Source: Dermanyssus gallinae (taxonomy: Eukaryota; Arthropoda; Arachnida; Mesostigmata; Dermanyssidae). Taken from it: DNA of 64,000 nt. Shown here one piece after another: positions 1-20,233 of the stretch. The position numbers were made by a program, and so were the translations under genes. The stretch's first letter is position 1, and every line of letters begins with the position of its first letter. Where the stretch lies: NCBI GenBank assembly GCA_003439945.1, contig QVRM01006613.1:57447-121446 (forward strand), read 5' to 3'. The notes under the pieces were generated by a model. It searched no databases. It was not told the DNA's origin and saw nothing but the letters and a program-made list of their open reading frames with translations.

Positions 1-870
1 TTCTAAGATCTGGAAGGCAATAGGTCGATTTCCCTTAGAGTCTCCGATAAATGCTTGCTTCCGACACTTCTTTTTCTCTGCCCACGAAACAACATAATCA
101 GGCTGGGCAGCGCCGTGACTGACCATTGAAGGTGCTGAAGAGTCAGTCACGGTCGCGTCCCAGACGAGTATCCTCCCACCGTCTTTTACTTTAGGGTCAT
201 ATTGTCAGGTTGATGGGAGTCGTCTGTATCCAATCCTGCAGGGGCGAGAACGCAAGGGTAGCCAGAAGATCTTAGGTCACGGCCCAGGATATCACTCAGA
301 GCAGCGTGTCTCGTTCTACGGCCGATGCTGCGGATGCAGGATAAGCCATGGTGACTTTGCGGTGAGACCTTCTCGCCACAGCTGCATTCATGTTCCTCGA
401 CTAGTGGGATTCCAAGGCGGAGACCAACGCAGATCCCGCAGATCCCGAAGACAAAGTCCTCTGAGAGGATTTCAGCGGCAGCACTTGGTGCATTGAGCCA
501 TGCACGAAACTGCTTGAAGGCGTGCTTTGTCCACCTCGTCTTCAGCTGAATTAAGAAGATTGGCTAGTCGTATATCCTCCACCGGCGGGGTCCAGCTTGT
601 CTGGGAAATTGGGTCCTCAGGAAGGGATGCTCCATTGCGTGCTAAGAGACATTCCTTTTAGTCCTCTAGTACAGTACGCAATCGTTCGACAGCTAGGGAA
701 TCTAGTATCCTTGACGCCCTTTGCCAGGTACTAGACATTAATGCGACGGTGCCCAAGACCGTTCTCGCAGTCCCCGAAATTTGAGCGTATAATGTCTGCC
801 AACGAACACGACTCATTCGTGACGTTTTGAAGGCGAAGTGTAACAGTACCAAACGACAGTAGAGACAACT
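1..870 (-). mobile_element. Decayed non-LTR retroelement, C-terminal zinc finger and restriction-like endonuclease region
   Basis: Read on the minus strand, this stretch encodes a broken copy of a conserved retroelement C-terminus. Recognisable blocks in order are a helix region ending in VGLRLGIPL, a zinc-binding block (CSCGEKV, then HHGLSC and GRRTRHAAL), a stretch matching the usual EP-x-GL-x-RDDG-x-RPDG region (here APAGLDTDD with the RPD motif degraded), and the block RILVWDATVTDSSAPS. In this superfamily the CxC-HxxxxC finger followed by RPD and WDAT marks a restriction-like endonuclease domain downstream of the reverse transcriptase. Stops and frame changes show it is dead. The element runs off the left edge, so its 3' end is not visible. 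The family assignment comes from remembered motifs, not a search; the exact clade is uncertain. Confidence 0.7.
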
Positions 871-1138
871 ATGCCGAAATATGATTTTAAGTCACAGCGT
901 CATTTAAAACTTTTAAAGAAACATTCCAGCCCAATCCTTCTTTCTGTCTTAGGTATCATGCGTGTCATCTTTACGTGTCGAAAAACAAACCGAATGTGAG
1001 ACGTATTCTGTGTAAGTTGTAGATGTGTGGGTTCGGTTGCAGGCTGCCTGTGGGCTTTCGATCCTAGATGCATAGAATTCGGACTAACCACGTGCTGGTG
1101 CTAAATTTGGACGAACCACATGGTGGTGCGAAAGAAGG

Positions 1139-1316
1139 GCGAAGAAACGCCTCTCCCGCGGTCTCGAAGTAATGCCAAAGCAATACCGAGCCTGGGAAGT
1201 GGGGAGGAATACGATTTTAGTGTGTTTGTGAGTCCCACACTAGTCACGCTAGCTGCTCGTATGTGCAATAACGTAACGTATATGCATTAGCATTTTCGAA
1301 ACCTCCCAAAAAAAGA
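1139..1316 (+). mobile_element. 3'-UTR fragment of an R1-like non-LTR retrotransposon
   Basis: This segment repeats, with substitutions, the 3' UTR found at 5401-5587: shared blocks include CGCCTCTCCC, AATGCCAAAG, ATACCGAGCCTGGG, GTGGGGAGGAAT, the run around CACACTAGTCACG and a terminal AAACCTCCCA followed by a short A run. It has no coding part, so it is a severely 5'-truncated insertion, or the remains of one. Confidence 0.7.
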
Positions 1317-1317
1317 C

Positions 1318-1426
1318 GCATAGAATTCATGTGTCTCAGTAAGCCCCTTGAGGTAAACGTCTTTCGACATACTGGGCACTCAGATTTATAACTAGCTGTA
1401 GAAGTCAAAGGAACTGCGGATCTCAC
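1318..1426 (-). other. C2H2-like zinc finger coding remnant
   Basis: The minus strand encodes a single finger-like peptide with the pattern CPVCRKTF followed by GLLRH. It lies immediately beside the 3'-UTR fragment and in the same orientation as the endonuclease-type element at 1-870. Elements with restriction-like endonucleases often carry N-terminal C2H2 fingers, so this may be its N-terminal debris, but one finger is too little to be sure. Confidence 0.3.
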
Positions 1427-1429
1427 TGT

Positions 1430-2980
1430 TATAAATTATTATAAATAAGAAATTATGAGGAGTTTCTGAGTTTTTCTTCGCCAGTTGTAGCAGGACAAAG
1501 AAGGTCTGCAGAATCTTTGTCACCATTTTGAAAGCTTCTGCTAGATCGGGGCTAACAACCTTCCATGCATCTGCGACCGAGCCAATATTCCCAAGAGTAG
1601 TTCTAGCCGTGTGAGTAGATTTGAGGTCCGACTTGGGAGCTCGGTAACGTCGAACGCGTGGGCGGCTATAATTTCCTACTTACCGACTTGATTTCTTAGC
1701 AAGTTTGCGGAGGGGGAATAATTAACTGCGGCGTTCGGTTTTCGGCTGTTGACAAGATACCGCGCACAACTTGGCCTTGGCATCGCGGCTTCTGTGGCTA
1801 CAGCAGCCTGAGGCGGTATCTTCGACACCCCAACTCGTCTACAATGATGGCTGTAGAATGAACCACCCTTGCCTTCGTGAAGTTATAGTAAGCTATTTAT
1901 TGTACCTGCGTCTTTTGTTACGAAAATCTGCTTTCTTCGTGCTGATAAGAAATTTACATATAAATCGCGTATAAGTTTAACACGCTGGAAATGTATGTAT
2001 TGAATAGTATGCAAAAACACGCGTAAGATTATACAACATACCGTTTTACTTATTATTATTATTATGCCGGATGGTAATATGTTTACCAAGGCCGAATGTT
2101 TATCCAGTAGTTATATTCGTAAAATAAATATAATCATGATCAATAATAACGCTTTATTAGTAAACTTTGATTGTGGTAACATAAAAATATAGCCGCACAC
2201 GTGTTATCTAACTGTTCATACTACCTAAGCTACGACAGACAGCAATATTGGCCACCACGTTTTAAATTTTGATCGAATAGCCTAAGAAGTTGCTTTTTGA
2301 ATGCACCCATAATTGTAGCGCATGCAGAGCAGGGCAGCAATGTATTCGCTTGTCGTAGGACGAATAGATCTATCAAAGGAGCCCCCGCAATGTTTACTTC
2401 TGTCCTAAAAAACGATTGTTGTTAACCCAACATATTAGCTATGTCTAGTCCCTAGGTATGTGCATTCACACTGCTCCTTTGTTAGTTAATTATTGTTATT
2501 TGTGTTATATCATACCGTTTGCATGTCAGGTAATCTAATGATATGACCCCGTAATTGCTAAATTTAAAGGTAAATTAATTATGCTAACGATACATCTATT
2601 GCGATCATCAGAGTTTAAGAAGTAAGATTCAGGGTTTAAAGTAAAAACGCATGAAAAATTGAGGCTGCTTAGAGTAACTTGTATTCTAGTAAATATTCGT
2701 TGGTGTTTTTTTTAATAATTGTATACCTTACTTTCTAACCATTATCTAAAGTGTTTATTTAGGAAGATGCCTTACTTCCTAATCATTATCTTAAGTGTTT
2801 ATTTAGGAAGATGTAGCAGTTAGCTTCATGCTTATGCCCCATTTGTTAGTATATCACCACCCCATCCTAAGCGAGGACACACTGTGGCCGGCTCGCTTAT
2901 TCGTCATATTACTAATCCTCTCTATGATCCACCACTATTCGCACAATAAATATATAAAACAAAAGGTGCCTAAGCAAGTG

Positions 2981-2984
<4 letters not shown>
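1430..2984. other. No gene recognised
   Basis: Only short, low-quality open frames are present and none resembles a known family. The stretch becomes AT-rich towards the right and ends in a (TA)n tract. Confidence 0.5.
2726..2813. repeat. Tandem duplication of a 44-bp unit
   Basis: Positions 2726-2769 and 2770-2813 are two adjacent 44-bp copies that begin CCTTACTT and end TTTATTTAGGAAGATG. They differ at only a few positions. Confidence 0.9.

Positions 2985-3069
<85 letters not shown>
2985..3069. repeat. (TA)n microsatellite
   Basis: About 42 uninterrupted TA dinucleotides. Confidence 0.95.
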
Positions 3070-3071
<2 letters not shown>

Positions 3072-4779
3072 CATTAAGTAAACATACGTCGCCCTGATTG
3101 TGTATTTACGGGTTCAATCAAAAGCGATCTTTTTTCATAACCGAGAAGAATATTATCAATAATGCTATAGCCGAAATCGAGGGGAGCCCATGCGGGTGAT
3201 GGGCCGATGTAGCCACCTATGAAAGCCACTTATCGACCGATTGTAACTTGTTCTTTCCGCCTTGAGGAGGAGGAGGAGCGATTAAACAGATAAATCCTCC
3301 CACGTGTCGAACTCAGGCTGGCTAGCGGAACGCAAGCGGATGCAGGTTCCGTCGAACGAGTCATACGGGGCAGGCTGTCCGTCCAATGACCGATAAACTG
3401 TGTCTATTTGAGACTCAATGCAGTCGGCTCTCAATGCTCCACTGGGGGTCACACGCTCCTAATTTGTGTGATCATGATGACGATAATGCTAATTTATGTA
3501 TGATGATATTGACGATGAGTGAAAATGTCGACAATAATAAAGTAGAAAAAATCTGTCGGCGAAATGGCTTGGTTGTAGAGATCGACAACCATTTTATACG
3601 GAGACTATGCAAATTATTTATCAAGTTATGTTTGTATCCATTATCTGTATGAGCTAATGCCGAGAACTACCTGCGAAAAGTCATTTTAGCATTGACGACT
3701 TGACTGGAGAGCTCTCTCTGTCAACCTTAACATGGTAACTTATTACAAAAAATCTAAACATCGGATCTACATCGCCAGCCTAGCCAGCGTAAGCAAACAA
3801 ACTTTCTTCCCGTTCTTCCCGAACGCGCGTGGGCATTTAACAATGAAAATGTATACTATTAATGTCAATTGCCTACAACGTGATAATGTAAGGGTAGCTT
3901 AGGTAATTTCCACTATAGATCACGCGATGATTTGGAAAAACCACGCGATACGGTAGAGTCAAGAAGCCTGCTTGTTTTATATATATATTTATATATATAT
4001 CTCTGATCACGGTTGGCCAGACGTTGCAGATACGGCCGCTGAGCCATTGTATCCAGGCATTGTACTTACAAAGTTTCGGTTAGTCAAAAGCTCTTTTCTC
4101 TCCTGTCGAAAGTTTGATTCGTTTGCCAACTTTCTAGAGAAGCGACCATGATTCGGGACCGGGTCCCACAAATGTCTCGAATACTAGCTGCACAAAACTT
4201 AATTCGTTTGGCGAGTTGAAGGATTGTAAGCCTTTTATAGACCGCACTAGTAAGAACAATGCCTCTTTAGTTCGTTGGGTCGGTAGTTCCCTCCTACTTA
4301 GATATGTGCTGCAAATAGCCATTTCTCTACTGTTTTAGTATTTCCCGTTCCCTAAGACAACCCATGAAGAGGGCTCTAAAGGACTGTGAAATGATGGAAG
4401 GTATACCTGCTTTTAAGTGTTCGTACACAACAAGACCCAGACCTACCGTTTCTATTAGGCTTTGATCAGATACCCCACAGAAATGGTCTTGTATGCAGAG
4501 TAGTGATTAGGGGGCTTGGCTGGTCGCTGTTGGCCGTTTAGGGAGCAAATATTTCGTAATTGTTAGTGTAATTTGGTAGTGTAGTACCTGAAGTACTTGG
4601 TCTATCATATGTGATGTCTTGGTCCGGCATATGTGAGCTTATTTTACGTGGTATCCTAGGTCACATGGGTCCGTTGCTTTGCCGGCATTGAGCTCAGCGA
4701 ATTCAAAACGCGTCCTTATGGGCGGCCTACTGTTGTTCAAAATATTTGAAGTATCACAACACGGAATACTGATTTTATA

Positions 4780-4930
4780 TTTGCGGATAACACCACAGCA
4801 CTCTTTGTCGGCGATTCCCAGCCAGAGATAGCGAATATTCTTTAAACAGAACTCAGACGACTATCAGATTGGTTTACAGCCATTCATGACTTATCCATGG
4901 ATTGGTCGAAGATCGGTGTTCTCTTTCTTG
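4780..4930 (+). mobile_element. Reverse transcriptase palm remnant of a non-LTR element
   Basis: The plus strand reads FADNTTALFVGD, a degraded form of the catalytic F/Y-ADD box with one aspartate replaced by asparagine, followed by EIANIL, a stop, and LRRLSDWFTA. This order (ADD box, then a helix ending in a tryptophan-phenylalanine pair) is the palm-to-thumb junction of jockey/CR1/L2-type reverse transcriptases. A similar box occurs on the opposite strand near 31,300. Confidence 0.6.
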
Positions 4931-5082
4931 TCATTTCTTATCGCCTAGAAGTGTTCGAAGTGTTGACCCTGAGACATTTCAATGCGGAAACCGCACTCTA
5001 AAGTCCGTAGGCATTTTTTGAAATCCAGGTAATCGTTTGAAGCCCATACAGATAATGTGCGTTAGTAAGTTGTTGCTGTAAG

Positions 5083-5558
5083 ATGTCGGGCCGACCCATC
5101 AAGGAGGTGGTCTCCCATATGATGACTTCGGCGGAGGCATGGAGGGAGGCGACAAACTTGTTCGACGCTGTTTTGACACTCAAGACAGCCAAGGAAACGG
5201 CCAGGCGGGAGAGGTTTGAGCGGGTCTCTCGGGAGAGTGGTCGAGACGAGGAGCCGAGGGAGGGGGGAGGGGGTGGGGAGCAGCCAGGCCCTCATGGTCT
5301 CGACGCACCCTCACAGGACGGATTACAAAATGGCATCCCCCTATCCAACCGCAGGTAGACATGCGGGATGATAGTAAGGGATAGAGCTGATTGAAGGAGA
5401 ACGGCAGGGACGCCTCTCCCACGGTTTCGATGTAATGCCAAAGTAATACCGAGCCTGGGGGGGTGGGGAGGAATCCGGGTTTAGTGGGTTTGCGAGTCTC
5501 ACACTAGTCACGGGCTGCTAGTGGCGCATGTGCATCATGCATTACCGAAACCTCCCAG

Positions 5559-5587
<29 letters not shown>
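5083..5587 (+). mobile_element. 3' end of an R1-like non-LTR retrotransposon with poly(A) tail
   Basis: An open frame (5083-5358) encodes a peptide starting MSGRPIKEVVSHMMTSAEAW and continuing through an acidic/basic helix to a glycine-rich tail. The VSHMM-SAEAWR block followed by charged residues is typical of the extreme C-terminus of R1-clade ORF2 proteins. It is followed by a 3' UTR (about 5359-5559) and an uninterrupted A run of about 28 bases ending at 5587, the expected tail of a target-primed insertion. The copy is 5'-truncated. Related 3' ends lie at 1139-1316, 23,935-24,063 and, inverted, 61,330-61,740. Confidence 0.75.
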
Positions 5588-5591
<4 letters not shown>

Positions 5592-5599
5592 GTTGTTGC

Positions 5600-7390
5600 T
5601 GCAACGGAGCAGCAACGGAATATCCCTGCTCTAATTTAAAGCCTTCATATTCTGTACCGTGACTGTCTGCTTGCCCTGCACTCTGCCTATATGCGTATAC
5701 TGCGTCATCTGGCCTACGCAGCTGAGATATTTGAAATCATTTATAAGCGCTTTTTTATGTCTGTTACACCGCCTATAAAAAGGGTCTTACGGGTGATATT
5801 GGGATACATCCACCATGGGAATCTTTGCTTCATAAATAGGAAGAAATGCCGATTCTGTCTTACCATCTGCAAATAAAGATGTCTGTCGTTACTGAGATTA
5901 AAATAATCTTAATGGGGATTCATTCAAACATGTTCGGTCTCTCCCACTCGACCTCAACTCTGAACAGCAAAAGAGATCACACACACACAACTTCTCGTTG
6001 TCTGCAGCTTCATGTAACCAATCTCGATTTTCAATATCGAAACCCGATTCCACATACTAGAATGAGCAAGCTCTTTCCAGATGTGTGCATTGACAATATT
6101 TAAACAGAGGACAACATCTGACCGACTAAGGTAGCCTAGTGGCAAAGTCATTTGCTGTCGCGCGACACGTCGGCGGTAGTGAACGTCGTCACACAGTCAG
6201 GTATGCATACGCTTAATCTCAACATCGCGCAGAGAAATAATTACTCCGCAACCATAGCTCGCATTGCCATCTATTTGGCACCAAAATGATCGTCATGAAA
6301 TGTGCGTTTGCCCGAATATGCTAGCTTTGAGCGCTGTGAGTGGTCGTAGGCCAATGATTTTTGAGGTATTTGGTGTGGAAGCTAATAAGGTAACTTTAGT
6401 TTTGCAAGTTCTGTTCTAAACTACCATGTTCTATTGGAAAAAAATATTTGCTTGAACGAGCTCTAAGTGTATAAAAACCAGGGCTAAGAGCGAAGCTGTG
6501 AATGCGGTTCATCACACAGGTATCCTGCAATGGCAGTACATAAGAGACATGAGTAGCCGATATCATAGATCAAATATTAAGCTATCAATATCTACCGTTT
6601 CATTTTACAATAACTTGCAAGTAACAGTCAGCAGTATCCAGAGGCAGTTGTCTCTACTCGCTATAAAGCCACTACAATTTGTCCGCTTTTAAAAGGCAAA
6701 AGCTGTAGCTTTGCCTGAATAAACTCTCGCTGTCGCTGCTGTGGCGGCCAAGATGGCAAAACGCAGTAGAAAGACAGCGCGCCTTAGAATGTCGTTTCAG
6801 CTCAATAACTCACTCAATTCAATTAGAATTCAAGTGTTTGAATTAAATTCAAAGCTCCTTGGAAGTGATCATCAAGAGTGGGCCCTGGCGCACAATTAAC
6901 CTCTTTAGGAGAAGGACGAGAAGAGTCGTCGTTGAGTCACAACGACATCGATGAACAAATACGAAAAATAAACTTTGCCTCTTAAATCAAAGTCTCAAGA
7001 TTGAATGGATCTTTCTTCTTTAAGACGATTGATCTCTCTTGATTTGTTTATGGGAGCTTTCGATAATGCATAATACACACATACGTCAGTGGCATCATCC
7101 AATACGGGATTAGGGGGTTTGCGAGCTCTGCAACGCCCAGTGTGGGGCACACAAAGCCACAAAAACCGTATTCCTCCTTCTCTCCATCTCTCTCTCTCTC
7201 TCCCTGCCCCACTCTTCACCAGCCGAACGCTCGGAATTGCGTAGCATTTTTTCGACATTAAGATGCCCTATCTCGAAGATATAGATCGAACCAACAAACG
7301 AACGAATTACTTAGTCATACAGTAGTATCCACAAACAAAGTTCCAACGTATTCATTATGATGTTGATGATGCGGCGAAAAAAAACCCCAA
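5600..7390. other. No gene recognised
   Basis: Short unrelated open frames only. Near 6127-6165 there is a tRNA A-box-like string (TAGCCTAGTGG) without a convincing B box, so no tRNA or SINE is called. Confidence 0.4.
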
Positions 7391-7391
7391 C

Positions 7392-9425
7392 GTGTTCATT
7401 ATGATGTTGCTGATGCGTGCGTGCCCCCTAAACGGTTGCGGCGGCGGTGGCGGCGGCAGGAACAATCAATCCGTCGATTGGCTATCATCATCCGAGCATC
7501 CGACTAAAGCGCGCCCCAATTGCGCCACCGACAGTTTGAGACGGTCGCGACCGCCCAATGCTCGTCCACAACCATCACCACCACCACCATCATCATTATC
7601 ATCATAATTGTCGCCCCTGCTTCCGGCCTTACTGCCATCTTAACTGCCGCCCCTGCTTCCGGCCTTACTGCCATCTTAACTGCCGCCCCTGCTTCCGGCC
7701 TTACTGCCATCTTAACTGCCGCCCCTGCTTCCGGCCTTACTGCCATCTTAACTGCCGCCCCTGCTTCCGGCCTTACTGCCATCTTAACTGCCGCCCCTGC
7801 TTCCGGCCTTACTGCCATCTTAACTGCCGCCCCTGCTTCCGGCCTTACTGCCATCTTAACTGCCGCCCCTGCTTCCGGCCTTACTGCCATCTTAACTGCC
7901 GCCCCTGCTTCCGGCCTTACTGCCATCTTAACTGCCGCCCCTGCTTCCGGCCTTACTGCCATCTTAACTGCCGCCCCAACTGCCGCCCGTCTCTGCAACT
8001 GCTGCTGCAGCTGTTCCGACGGCGGTCGTGACGGCGGCAGCGGCCACTGTGGTGTCGTTCGTCGCGTTTCTGTTTGAGTTTGCGCGCTGCCTCGTTAGCC
8101 GCCCTTTCCTGCGCGGGCGGCTCGATAACTGCTGGCTGGCTGGCTGGCCGGATGGTTGGTTGGTTGATTGGCTGGCTCCGCCCTCTGCGCGGCCACAGCG
8201 GTTAATGCTGCTGCTGCTGCGGCGGCTGTTGTTGGCGACGACGACAACAACGACGATGAGGATGTCCTTCTCCTCAGCTACCCACCCACCGCCTCAGCTG
8301 GCTGGCTGTGTGAATGGCTGGCTAACAACTGACTTGCTCCCTCGCTCCGCCGCCGCTGACTGGTTGGTTGGCCTTGCCCTCTGGGCGTCGTTTGTGACGT
8401 CACCGCTGGTTGTTCCTCCATCGCATCAGCTGTTTGATGCTACGAAGACGACGACGACGACGACTGCTACTACAACCGACCGACCAGCTGATGGGTGTTG
8501 TTAACAGCAGTAGCAGCAGCATTAGCAGCATCAGCAGCAGCATCAACAACAACAGCAGCCGTAGTAGGAACAGGAGTAGGAACAACAGCCATAGTAGTTT
8601 GGCTATAGCAGCCAGAAGCGACGAGCGAAACAGCAGCATCAACAAGAAACAACAGCAACAGCAACAACAACAAAAACAACAACAACAACAACAACACAAC
8701 AGCAACAACAACAACAACACAACAGCAACAACAACAACAACGGCGCTACCAGCAGCAGCAGCAGAAGAAGAAGCACCAGGAGCAATAGGAAAAGTGATTG
8801 TCGTTTCTGTAGCAGTTGCAGGAACAGCAACAGCAGCAGCAGCAGCAGCAGCTGCTGTAGCGGGAGTGGCTGTTGTAGACGCTCATCATCATCACCACCG
8901 TCGTTTCTTGTCATTGTTCCTCTATTTCTTTACCAGTACCTTTCCCCCAATTGTCCCTCGCGAACCCCGCTCTGTTCTCGCTGTTCCCCCGCCGCCACCC
9001 CCGCCGCTGCTGCCTCTGCTGTTCCCCCGCGCCCCGCCGGAGAACGGGGCTGGCCATCTCCATTCTGTTGAAGGAGAGGAAGAAGAAGAAGAAACCGTAG
9101 AAGAGAGTTTTGTTGGGCTTCATAACTAGCTAACTTGTCTCGTCGATCGTCGATGTGGGTGTGGGATGCGTGCGTGCGTGCGTGCGTATCTATCTATCCG
9201 TCCATTCGTCCGTCTATCTGCCTACCTGCCTGCCTGTGTGTGGGCGTCCGCTTGCTCTGAATCTGGTCTGTATAGAGTCCATCCATATCTGCGGGCAGCT
9301 AGCTCATTTCTTACTGGCCCGTCCTCAACAACCAGCACAGTCCGCCAATGCCACCAAACTACAACAAGCCATCAATCAGTACAGAGACATCGTTGTGTGT
9401 GAGTCTGCCTGTCTGATGTGTTGAG

Positions 9426-9456
<31 letters not shown>

Positions 9457-10687
9457 GATTGCTTTTCGTCATCGTCGCCGTCTCAGCGGTCAGCGCCGTT
9501 CTTCGCATCAGCATCCGAAGTTTGAGCCTGCGCTGCGTCAGCTGCTCTGAAGAGTGCGTCAGCTGTAGGCCAGCGTCTTCGTCCGCTTCGTTTCAGTCAT
9601 AGTTAGAGCCTGAACGCACAGAAGCAGTAGGGGCATCAGCAACTTCCGTAGAAGATCCTCTACATACAACTTACTGTAGATAGATATACGAGCTACTACT
9701 ACTACTACTACTTCTCGTCGTCGTCGTTTTCTTCTTTTCAGTGTGGTTCTTCTGGCAATGACGGAATCAGAAACCATGTACTACCTCTACCACCACCACC
9801 ACCACCACCATCACTACTCGACTACGCCTCTGGCTGATTTGATTGCGGACTTGGGTAACCACCAGGTGTAACCGCAGCTGCAGCAGCAGCAGCAGCATTA
9901 ACAACAACATCAACTTGGCTTTACCACCACCATCACTCCCAGCCTGTACCAGAACCAGCAACCACAAAAGAAGAAGCAACAACAACAGCAGCAGCAGCAA
10001 CAACAACGAACAACTAACCAGCATCAACTCTCCCGCTTGAGAGTGCAACCCGCTTAAGAGCTGGTTTATTGGTTGATGGACTACACACCCCTCCTTCTCC
10101 CTAGTATCTATCTGCATATCTTGTTGTCGTTGCGAGATTGCCAGCCGGTTACGCTAACCACCTCCAGTGCCGCCAGCAACAACAACAACAACAAAAACAA
10201 CAGCAGTAGTAGTAGTAGTAGTCGTAACAACAAAGACAACAACAGCAACAGCAGTAGTCGTAACGACACAAACAACAATAGCAGCAGTAACAATAACGAC
10301 AACAAACGACAACTTTAGCAACAAGCCGTTGACCAACACGAGAGCGTGAGTGTGTGCAAGTGTGGACAAGTCGGCGCGACGCACGAGCAGAATCCAAAGT
10401 CAAGCAGCGAGCGAACACAGAAGCAGAAAAATAGATTGATCGAAGGAAAGGAAAGAAAAAAGTGAAAGTCACCGCTTCGGGCCGACGTGTGGAGGTGGTG
10501 GAGGTGAGAGTCGTGTCTTGAGGTGGTCGTCGTCGTCGTCCCCCGTCCCCCCCCGTAATCCACTAAGACGTAGGTTTTTACCTCCGCGTCAACGTCATCA
10601 GCCGTAGATTAGGCATAAGCATCAACACCATCACCGTATCATCATCATCCTCATCGTCATCATCCTCCTCCTTATCGGGTCGACACG
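7392..10687. promoter_or_regulatory. Trinucleotide-rich upstream region of CYHR1 (putative promoter and 5' UTR)
   Basis: The 3.3 kb before the CYHR1 start codon are dominated by GCC/CAG/CAA/ACG triplet runs, for example CAG and CAA runs at 8500-8860 and AAC/AGT runs at 10,170-10,310. Long open frames here encode only homopolymeric or two-residue runs and change partner frame freely, which argues against a protein. Base composition is clearly more GC-rich than the TA-laden introns. Transcription start and any non-coding first exon cannot be placed from sequence alone. Confidence 0.45.
7612..7971. repeat. Perfect 36-bp minisatellite, ten copies
   Basis: Ten identical 36-bp units beginning CGCCCCTGCTTCCGG run head to tail, followed by a partial unit. 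Because 36 is a multiple of three, the array stays open on both strands and could encode 12-residue repeats (NCRPCFRPYCHL or TAAPASGLTAIL on plus; MAVRPEAGAAVK on minus). No flanking sequence resembles a real protein, so a non-coding array upstream of CYHR1 is the simpler reading. Confidence 0.95.
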
Positions 10688-20145
<9,458 letters not shown>

Positions 20146-20151
20146 TTTATT
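20146..20151 (-). terminator. Candidate NMD3 polyadenylation signal
   Basis: The minus strand carries AATAAA 83 bp past the NMD3 stop codon, a normal distance for a compact 3' UTR. Cleavage position is not determinable. Confidence 0.55.
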
Positions 20152-20233
20152 GCCAAAAGGCCACGATCGTGCCTCAGACTGCACCTAGAGCGATGCGGTA
20201 TCACGCACGTATCAGGCATTATTATTATTATTA

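Noticed and set aside
6127..6165. tRNA-like A box (TAGCCTAGTGG)
   Set aside because: No matching B box at the right distance and no cloverleaf by eye.
7520..8077. 185-codon plus-strand and 164-codon minus-strand frames over the minisatellite
   Set aside because: Both are open only because the 36-bp unit is a multiple of three; flanks have no protein-like composition.
8400..8720. Leucine/cysteine-rich minus-strand frame resembling a membrane protein
   Set aside because: It is the antisense of CAA/CAG repeats, giving poly-leucine and poly-cysteine artefacts.
8410..9129. 239-codon frame rich in serine, asparagine, glutamine and alanine
   Set aside because: It is a translation of CAG/CAA/GCA runs with no complex domain, and other frames are equally open.
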